DNA of 11,120 nt from a bacterium (GTDB lineage: Bacteria > Patescibacteriota > Doudnabacteria > UBA920), in contig JAJYJE010000019.1 of NCBI GenBank assembly GCA_021789715.1, forward strand, positions 1 through 11,120, written 5' to 3'. Every line of letters begins with the position of its first letter. The stretch's first letter is position 1. Position numbers and translations under genes: made by a program. The notes below the pieces were generated by a model. The model was not told where the DNA came from. It ran no database searches and saw nothing but the letters and a program-made list of their open reading frames with translations. Below, piece by piece: positions 5,672 to 11,120 of this stretch.

Positions 5672-6688
5672 ATGTTTGACATTATAAGCATCGGCGACCC
5701 GACAATCGACACGTTCCTGTTTGTCCACGATATTAAGATCGAGGATGTTAAAGGCGAAAAGAAAGCGGTTATTAACTGGGGGGACAAATTGCCTGTTGAT
5801 AAGTTTTATAAATCAGTCGCCGGCAATGCCGCTAATAACGCCGTCGGCAGCGCGCGTCTGGGGCTGAATACGGCATTTTATTGCGTGGTGGCGCACGACA
5901 GCGGCGGCCGAGAAATCGTGCACAAGATGGAAAAGGAAGGCGTGTCCACGCGCTACATCGTAAAAAATGACAAGCATCCGACCAATGCCTCCACGGTTTT
6001 GACTTACGACGGAGAACGGACGATTTTTGTTTATCATGAACACCGCAAATATGTACTGCCGAACCTGGTCCATTCGTCTTGGGTTTATTTGACCAGCATG
6101 GGCCGCGGGTTTGATGTTATATATAAGGATTTGGCCCGCTATTTGGATAAGTATAAAGCGAAACTGGGGTTTAATCCGGGCACATTTCAGCTGCGCGCCG
6201 GGCCAAAGGCCAATGAGATAATACTGAAGCGGACCGAGCTACTTTCGTTAAATGTCGAGGAGGCGCAAAGCTGGGTGGGAGAATGCGGCCGCGATCCGGA
6301 AATTTTATGCAAGAAACTGGCGCGGCTAGGGCCGAAATCGATTGCTCTGACCGACGGCCGGATGGGCGCATATAGTTATTCGGAAGAAGGTTTTTATTAC
6401 ATCCCGGAATATCCCGGGCCGAAGCTGGAAGCAACGGGTGCGGGCGACGCTTTTACCACCGCTTATATTGCCGCGCTTATCCGCGGATTGTCTCATAAGG
6501 AAGCGCTGCGCTGGGGGCCGATTAATGCGGGGCATGTGGTGCAGGCTGTTGGGCCGCAATCGGGGCTTTTGACCAAAAAAGAGATGGAAACGGAGCTGAA
6601 AAAATTGAAGAAATTTATGCCGGTGGAAATTACCGATGAAAAAGCCAAAGCGCGCGCTATAAAACTCGCTGAAAAACACCACGATTAA
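5672..6688 (+). CDS. PfkB/ribokinase-family carbohydrate kinase
   Basis: A 338-residue ribokinase-fold kinase that should phosphorylate a sugar or nucleoside with ATP. It has the N-terminal IGDPTIDTF (7-15, substrate Asp), PfkB signature 1 around GNAANNAVGSARLG (51-64), the NxxE motif NVEE (194-197) for Mg/phosphate, TDGRMGAYSY (227-236) and signature 2 EATGAGDAFTTAY (253-265) with catalytic Asp259. Its substrate cannot be read from sequence: ribokinase, fructokinase, 6-phosphofructokinase-2 and adenosine kinase share these motifs. Its place between transketolase and gap makes a pentose- or hexose-phosphate role plausible. If it phosphorylates fructose 6-phosphate it would replace the PfkA not seen here. 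The C-terminal 30 residues are lysine-rich and helical. No Shine-Dalgarno sequence is visible. Confidence 0.88.
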   Translation: MFDIISIGDPTIDTFLFVHDIKIEDVKGEKKAVINWGDKLPVDKFYKSVAGNAANNAVGSARLGLNTAFYCVVAHDSGGREIVHKMEKEGVSTRYIVKNDKHPTNASTVLTYDGERTIFVYHEHRKYVLPNLVHSSWVYLTSMGRGFDVIYKDLARYLDKYKAKLGFNPGTFQLRAGPKANEIILKRTELLSLNVEEAQSWVGECGRDPEILCKKLARLGPKSIALTDGRMGAYSYSEEGFYYIPEYPGPKLEATGAGDAFTTAYIAALIRGLSHKEALRWGPINAGHVVQAVGPQSGLLTKKEMETELKKLKKFMPVEITDEKAKARAIKLAEKHHD

Positions 6689-6707
6689 TTAATGCGAATT
6701 GTTGGGG

Positions 6708-7819
<1,112 letters not shown>

Positions 7820-7888
7820 TTTTCAATCAATATTCCCGTTATCCAATTTAAAAAAATCCAAAATTAGAAATTTATTGAAAATTGAAAA
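7820..7888. repeat. Intergenic inverted repeat between gap and pgk
   Basis: TTTTCAAT (7820-7827) pairs with ATTGAAAA (7881-7888), and the adjoining CAATA (7828-7832) pairs with TATTG (7873-7877). This gives a 13-bp stem with a 3-base bulge (7878-7880). The arms are built from the word TTTTCAAT and close off almost the whole spacer, from one base after the gap stop to 8 bases before the pgk ATG. The architecture matches the tpiA-rpiB and rpiB-rpe spacers, but the word differs. The loop (7833-7872) is AT-rich and shows no ORF. Confidence 0.55.
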
Positions 7889-7896
7889 GTTGCTTT

Positions 7897-9126
7897 ATGT
7901 CCTTAAAGTGCCTTCGTACATCGAAAATCCAAAACAAGACCGTGCTGGTGCGGGGCAGCGTTGACGCGCCTGTGGATGGGAGGACGGGGGAAATTGTGGA
8001 CGATTTTCGGCTGCAGTCGTTTTTGCCTACAATTAAGCTTCTGCTGGCCAATAAAAATAAGGTGATAATTTGCGGCAAACGCGGGCGGCCAAAGGGGAAA
8101 AAAACCGCGAGCCTGAGTCTGAAGCCGGCTGCTAAGCTTTTGGCCGACTTATTGGGCTATAAATTCGTGGAGACCGGTCATAGGATGCCAGACTATAAAA
8201 TTCCGCATGTGGTGTTTTATACCGGGGATTTTCGCGAGGACAAACATCAGGAAAATTTAGGGTTGGCGCCCGACCAAAATGTCGTGGTTTTGGAGAATTT
8301 GGAATTTTACGAAGGAGAGTTGGAAAATGATCCTGTTTTTGCCAAAAAACTTTCGGAATTTGCCGACGTTTACGTGGACGACGATTTTTCCAAAGTCCAC
8401 CATCCGGTCGCTTCCAATGTTGGAGTGACAAAGTATTTGCCGTCTTATGCCGGCCTGCTGCTGGAACAGGAAATTAAGTCGCTGGATATGATTTTGAAGT
8501 CCGTCAAGCATCCTTTTGTGGTGATGACCGGCGGCATCAAACTGTCCGAAAAAGTCGGCACGCTCAAGAATTTGGGAGAGAAGGCGGACAGAATTCTGGT
8601 GGGCGGAGGAGTGGCCAACTTATTTTTTAAATCTAAGGATTTAGAAATCGGCCTGTCCAAAATAGAGGAAGGTGAAATGGATGCCGCCTGGCAGATCGAG
8701 AAAAATTTTAAGGACAAGCTGGTTTTGCCGACGGACGTGGTGGTAGCTGACGAAAAAATGGACCGTAATTCAATCCGCGTGACAACCCCATACGCGGTTG
8801 GCAAGAAAGAGCAGATTTTGGACGCGGGACCGAAAACGATCCTGGCGTTCGCCGAAGAGATCAAGAAAGCCAAGACTATTCTCTGGAGCGGTCCGTTTGG
8901 CAGGTTTGAACAAAAACCATTCCATCATGCCACGGTCGCGCTGGCACGCCTGCTCGGCGGCCGCGGCAAGGGCCGCGCTTTTGTGGTGGCTGGCGGCGGA
9001 GAAACGGTGGACGCCATCCGCCTGGCTCATCAGCTCGAGCACTTTGACCACGTTTCCACCGGCGGCGGCGCCATGCTCGAGTACTTGGCTGGCAAAAAAC
9101 TGCCTGGGATAGAGGCGTTAAAATAG
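7897..9126 (+). CDS. pgk: Phosphoglycerate kinase family protein, divergent substrate site
   Basis: A 409-residue two-domain protein of the phosphoglycerate kinase family, which in glycolysis makes ATP from 1,3-bisphosphoglycerate. Nucleotide-domain motifs are kept: GGIKLSEK (212-219, Lys215 and Lys219), GGGVANLFF (236-244), FE (337-338), and the terminal HVSTGGGAMLEYL (385-397). The acidic-sugar site is altered: canonical RVDFNVP reads RGSVDAP (19-25), SHLGRP reads GKRGRP (60-65), ENLRF reads ENLEF (133-137) and AHRAHAS reads VHHPVAS (167-173). Arg19, Arg38 and Arg64 remain, while the equivalents of Asp23, Asn25, His62, Arg122 and Arg170 of the human enzyme are changed. WNGP is WSGP (330-333) and GGGDT is GGGET (366-370). 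Position between gap and eno supports PGK, but activity is uncertain. ATG 7897 is preferred to the in-frame TTG 7882, which lies in a repeat arm. No Shine-Dalgarno sequence. Confidence 0.88.
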   Translation: MSLKCLRTSKIQNKTVLVRGSVDAPVDGRTGEIVDDFRLQSFLPTIKLLLANKNKVIICGKRGRPKGKKTASLSLKPAAKLLADLLGYKFVETGHRMPDYKIPHVVFYTGDFREDKHQENLGLAPDQNVVVLENLEFYEGELENDPVFAKKLSEFADVYVDDDFSKVHHPVASNVGVTKYLPSYAGLLLEQEIKSLDMILKSVKHPFVVMTGGIKLSEKVGTLKNLGEKADRILVGGGVANLFFKSKDLEIGLSKIEEGEMDAAWQIEKNFKDKLVLPTDVVVADEKMDRNSIRVTTPYAVGKKEQILDAGPKTILAFAEEIKKAKTILWSGPFGRFEQKPFHHATVALARLLGGRGKGRAFVVAGGGETVDAIRLAHQLEHFDHVSTGGGAMLEYLAGKKLPGIEALK

Positions 9127-9154
9127 ATAACGCCGTATATTAATAATAAGAAGA

Positions 9155-9194
9155 TTTAAAATCTCCCATGCTCCAGCGTATGGGAGATTTTAAA
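9155..9194 (+). promoter_or_regulatory. Hairpin element, copy 1, in the leader of the TrpR-like gene
   Basis: Bases 9155-9169 and 9180-9194 form a perfect 15-bp stem with the core TCTCCCAT/ATGGGAGA. Above it G9170-C9177 and C9171-G9176 can pair around the loop TCCA (9172-9175), leaving a 2-base bulge (9178-9179). The foot of the stem abuts the ribosome site AGGAGG at 9195-9200. A closely similar element lies at the end of the same gene. Candidate roles are an operator for the TrpR-like protein, an RNA control element, or a terminator for pgk (TTTT at 9188-9191 is on the descending arm). TATATT at 9136-9141 could be a -10 upstream, but lacks a good -35. Confidence 0.7.
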
Positions 9195-9200
9195 AGGAGG
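9195..9200 (+). promoter_or_regulatory. Strong ribosome binding site of the TrpR-like gene
   Basis: AGGAGG, 4 bases before the ATG at 9205 and part of the longer match AAAGGAGGTG. It is the only perfect plus-strand Shine-Dalgarno sequence I see at a gene start in this window. It begins on the base right after hairpin copy 1, so folding of that hairpin could affect ribosome access. The hairpin apex CTCC (9171-9174) is also complementary to GGAG (9196-9199). Confidence 0.75.
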
Positions 9201-9204
9201 TGTT

Positions 9205-9768
9205 ATGGGGAAGTTTGACGCGCCGCGTCGAATGTCGCAAAGGGAAATCGACAAATTATTTATTGATTTTGCTAAAGCACTTGCGAGCGTGCGTAATTCA
9301 GTAGAGGCTGCAAATTTGATTAAAGATTTATTAACGGAACAGGAAGTGGTTATTTTTGCCCGTCGTTTGCAAATTGCCCGCCTGCTGGAGCAGGGTTATA
9401 CGTACGGGCAAATACATAGGGTGATGAGAGTGGGTAACAGTACAGTTGCCAAGGTGCACGCTTGGATGGATTTATCCGGAGGAGGTTTTAAGATGGTTAT
9501 AAAAAGGACTCAATCGTCCGAATCATCGGAGGCGGTCAATTACGATTCAGCGTCGCGGTTTAGTCATAAAAGAAAATATCCGATGTATTATTGGCCGGAG
9601 TTGCTTTTGCAAGAAATCGTAAAATCTGCAAATAAAAAGGAGAAAGAAAGGCTGTTGGGGGTAATTGAGGGATTGCGTAAAAAGACCCGTATATCTCGGG
9701 AGTTGACGAAAATATTACGGCTGTCGCAATTCTCCCATACTCCAGTGCATGGGAGAATTAAAGATTGA
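9205..9768 (+). CDS. TrpR/YerC-family helix-turn-helix regulator with C-terminal extension
   Basis: A 187-residue protein whose first 100 residues match the TrpR-like YerC/YecD family. After a helical N-terminus, LLTEQEVVIFARRLQIARLL (42-61) leads into the helix-turn-helix YTYGQIHRVMRVGNSTVAKVHAWM (65-88) and the family ending LSGGGF (90-95). Residues 96-187 are an extra basic extension about as long as the domain itself. It holds YPMYYWPELLLQEIVKSANKKEKERLL (125-151), probably helical; I assign it no function. The DNA-binding role is inferred from the family, and the ligand, if any, is unknown: tryptophan should not be assumed. It is more AT-rich than its neighbours and interrupts a glycolytic run between pgk and eno. 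Near-identical hairpins flank it; the second encodes its last residues (FSHTPVHGRI). Stop is TGA. Confidence 0.85.
   Translation: MGKFDAPRRMSQREIDKLFIDFAKALASVRNSVEAANLIKDLLTEQEVVIFARRLQIARLLEQGYTYGQIHRVMRVGNSTVAKVHAWMDLSGGGFKMVIKRTQSSESSEAVNYDSASRFSHKRKYPMYYWPELLLQEIVKSANKKEKERLLGVIEGLRKKTRISRELTKILRLSQFSHTPVHGRIKD
9728..9759 (+). promoter_or_regulatory. Hairpin element, copy 2, upstream of the eno promoter
   Basis: Bases 9728-9738 and 9749-9759 form a perfect 11-bp stem with the same core TCTCCCAT/ATGGGAGA as copy 1. A9739-T9746 and C9740-G9745 can pair around TCCA, with a 2-base bulge (9747-9748). Relative to copy 1 the pair A9161-T9188 became T9730-A9757, and G9170-C9177 became A9739-T9746, so pairing is kept in both. 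It lies inside the 3' end of the regulator gene, and its right end is 16 bases before TGC of the eno extended -10, touching the -35 region. This position would suit a repressor operator. Confidence 0.7.
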
Positions 9769-9775
9769 AATTTTA

Positions 9776-9784
9776 TGCTATAAT
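9776..9784 (+). promoter_or_regulatory. Extended -10 promoter for eno
   Basis: TGCTATAAT (9776-9784) is a perfect extended -10 element (TGnTATAAT). No good -35 is present at the right distance (around 9756-9761), which extended -10 promoters can tolerate. Transcription would start near 9791, giving a leader of about 22 bases before the eno ATG at 9813. It is the best plus-strand promoter in the window and implies that eno can be transcribed independently of the upstream genes. Confidence 0.65.
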
Positions 9785-9812
9785 TAAAAGGCAAATTAAT
9801 CGTGAGAAACAA

Positions 9813-11057
9813 ATGAAAATTACCCATATTCATGCCAGGGAAATATTGGACAGCCGCGGGAATCCGACGGTGGAGACGGAAGTTTGGGCGGGGAAGGTCG
9901 GGGCCAAGGCCAGTGCGCCGAGCGGCGCGTCCACGGGTATTCATGAGGCGTGGGAACTCCGCGATGGGAATAAAAAGCGCTATGGCGGCAAGGGCGTGCT
10001 TAAGGCCGTAAAAAACGTCAATGGCGAGATTTTCCGCGCGCTCAAAGGCATGGAGGCGGAGCGCCAGCATGACATCGACCATAAAATGATGGAGCTTGAC
10101 GGCACGCCAAACAAGTCACGCCTGGGAGCGAATGCGATTCTATCCGTTTCTTTGGCTTGTATCCGCTTGGCCTCGAAGCTGGCCGGCCAGGAACTTTACC
10201 GGTATCTGGCCAAGCAGTATAATTATAAAATTGGAAAATTGCCGACGCCGCTGTTTAATGTGATTAACGGCGGTAAGCACGCGGACAGCGGGTTGGATAT
10301 TCAAGAATTTTTTATTATTCCCCAAAAGGGGTCGTTTAGCGAAAAGTTGCGCCAAGGTGCGGAAGTCTTTCACGCGCTCAAGGCTGAATTGGCCGCAGCG
10401 GGACAGGTTACGTCGGTAGGCGATGAGGGCGGGTTCGCCCCGCGTTTGGGTTCTAACGAAGCCGCGCTGAAAATACTGGCTGCTGCGGTGCGGGTGGGCG
10501 GCTATAAACTCGGCGTTGATATTAAGCTGGGGATGGATGCCGCGGCGAGCGAGTTTTTTGATACAAAAACCGGCAAATACTCTTTGAAGGCTTCAGAATC
10601 AAAATTGGGTTCGGAAGAGATTTATCGGTTATACGCGGAGTGGGCCGGTAAGTATCGCTTGCAAATTATCGAGGATGGCTGCGCTGAAGATGATTTTAAA
10701 GGCTGGAGGCGTTTGACAAAGGAGTTGGGCAAAAAATTGACATTGGTCGGCGATGATTTGTTCGTCACCAACCCGCAGCGCATCCGCCTGGGCATAGCGC
10801 AAGGGATGGCCAACGCAGCGTTGATTAAAGTAAATCAAATCGGTACCTTAACCGAAACCATGCAGGCCATGCGTTTGGCTCGGGACCATAGTTATAAAAT
10901 TGTCGTATCTCACCGCAGTGGCGAAACCTGCGATCCGTTTATTGCCGATCTCGCGGTCGCGGCGGGCGCGGATTTTATCAAAGCCGGCGCGCCAAGCCGG
11001 GGGGAGCGCCTGGCGAAATATAACCGGCTGCTGGAAATTGAAGAACAGGTTAAGTAA
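9813..11057 (+). CDS. eno: Enolase
   Basis: A 414-residue enolase that dehydrates 2-phosphoglycerate to phosphoenolpyruvate. Landmarks in order: AREILDSRGNPTVE (8-21), APSGASTGIHEAWELRD (35-51), NVINGGKHADSG (149-160, His156), GDEGGFAP (203-210, acid/base Glu205), the magnesium ligands Asp242 (GMDAAASEF), Glu287 (IEDG) and Asp314 (VGDDLF), the catalytic base Lys339 in LIKVNQIGT, SHRSGET (366-372) and IKAGAPSRGERLAKYN (389-404, Lys390). Minor departures are IEDP read as IEDG, GETED as GETCD and KTG as KAG; the core residues are intact. It is slightly shorter than usual (about 430). ATG 9813 is chosen because the family start MKITHIHAREILDSRG falls there. An in-frame TTG at 9765 would add 16 residues and precede the promoter. 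Confidence 0.95.
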   Translation: MKITHIHAREILDSRGNPTVETEVWAGKVGAKASAPSGASTGIHEAWELRDGNKKRYGGKGVLKAVKNVNGEIFRALKGMEAERQHDIDHKMMELDGTPNKSRLGANAILSVSLACIRLASKLAGQELYRYLAKQYNYKIGKLPTPLFNVINGGKHADSGLDIQEFFIIPQKGSFSEKLRQGAEVFHALKAELAAAGQVTSVGDEGGFAPRLGSNEAALKILAAAVRVGGYKLGVDIKLGMDAAASEFFDTKTGKYSLKASESKLGSEEIYRLYAEWAGKYRLQIIEDGCAEDDFKGWRRLTKELGKKLTLVGDDLFVTNPQRIRLGIAQGMANAALIKVNQIGTLTETMQAMRLARDHSYKIVVSHRSGETCDPFIADLAVAAGADFIKAGAPSRGERLAKYNRLLEIEEQVK

Positions 11058-11120
11058 ATTTCAAATATCAAATAAATATCGAAATTTAAATTTTAAACGT
11101 CAAAGTACCGTTGATTTGGG
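11058..11120. other. AT-rich non-coding sequence after eno
   Basis: The sequence to the window edge is very AT-rich and holds the perfect palindrome AAATTTAAATTT plus ATTTCAAATATCAAATA-type words, reminiscent of the word-built spacers upstream. It may be the left arm of another such element whose partner lies beyond the window. No ORF, promoter or terminator can be supported. Confidence 0.35.

Noticed and set aside
9155..9759. Regulator gene as an insertion sequence or cassette with terminal inverted repeats
   Set aside because: The flanking elements are each self-complementary hairpins in direct orientation, not a terminal inverted pair. No transposase or integrase is present and no target-site duplication is evident.
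9765..9812. Enolase starting at TTG 9765, overlapping the regulator gene
   Set aside because: The extended -10 promoter would lie inside the coding sequence, and the enolase family start is at ATG 9813.

Overview
This window is a compact, almost entirely plus-strand cluster of central sugar-metabolism genes, about 50% GC by eye. Split transketolase subunits, a combined glycolysis and non-oxidative pentose phosphate gene set, short enzymes, few Shine-Dalgarno sequences and a TrpR/YerC-like regulator together suggest a Candidate Phyla Radiation (Patescibacteria, perhaps Parcubacteria-like) genome. That placement is an inference; no rRNA or other phylogenetic marker is present. TGA is used as a stop (rpe and the trpR-like gene), so the TGA-to-glycine code of some CPR lineages does not apply.

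Layout. Positions 1-226 hold a small unknown gene, possibly cut by the window edge. Positions 227-498 hold a hairpin, and on the minus strand a promoter-like site, an 11-codon ORF and a 49-residue one-helix membrane peptide; this module is divergent from the main cluster. From 499 onward the order is galT, tpiA, rpiB, rpe, transketolase N-half, transketolase C-half, a PfkB-family sugar kinase, gap, pgk, a TrpR/YerC-like regulator and eno. Positions 11058-11120 are AT-rich non-coding sequence.

How the genes work together. rpiB, rpe and the transketolase pair interconvert pentose and triose/hexose phosphates; tpiA, gap, pgk and eno form lower glycolysis; galT handles hexose-1-phosphate and nucleotide sugars. 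No classical PfkA is present in the window. This fits the CPR pattern in which pentose phosphate reactions bypass phosphofructokinase, although the PfkB kinase could fill the step instead.

Most unusual content. (1) Two near-identical hairpins bracket the TrpR-like gene. They differ by paired substitutions that keep base pairing, and the second lies just upstream of an extended -10 promoter (TGCTATAAT) for eno. (2) The phosphoglycerate kinase keeps its nucleotide-side motifs but has replaced most 3-phosphoglycerate-binding residues. (3) The transketolase C-half ends in an AT-hook-like tail. (4) RpiB has the mycobacterial-type Glu site rather than the Cys site. (5) Several intergenic spaces are bracketed by inverted repeats built from short words, and two of them share a 14-base direct repeat that begins at the upstream stop codon.
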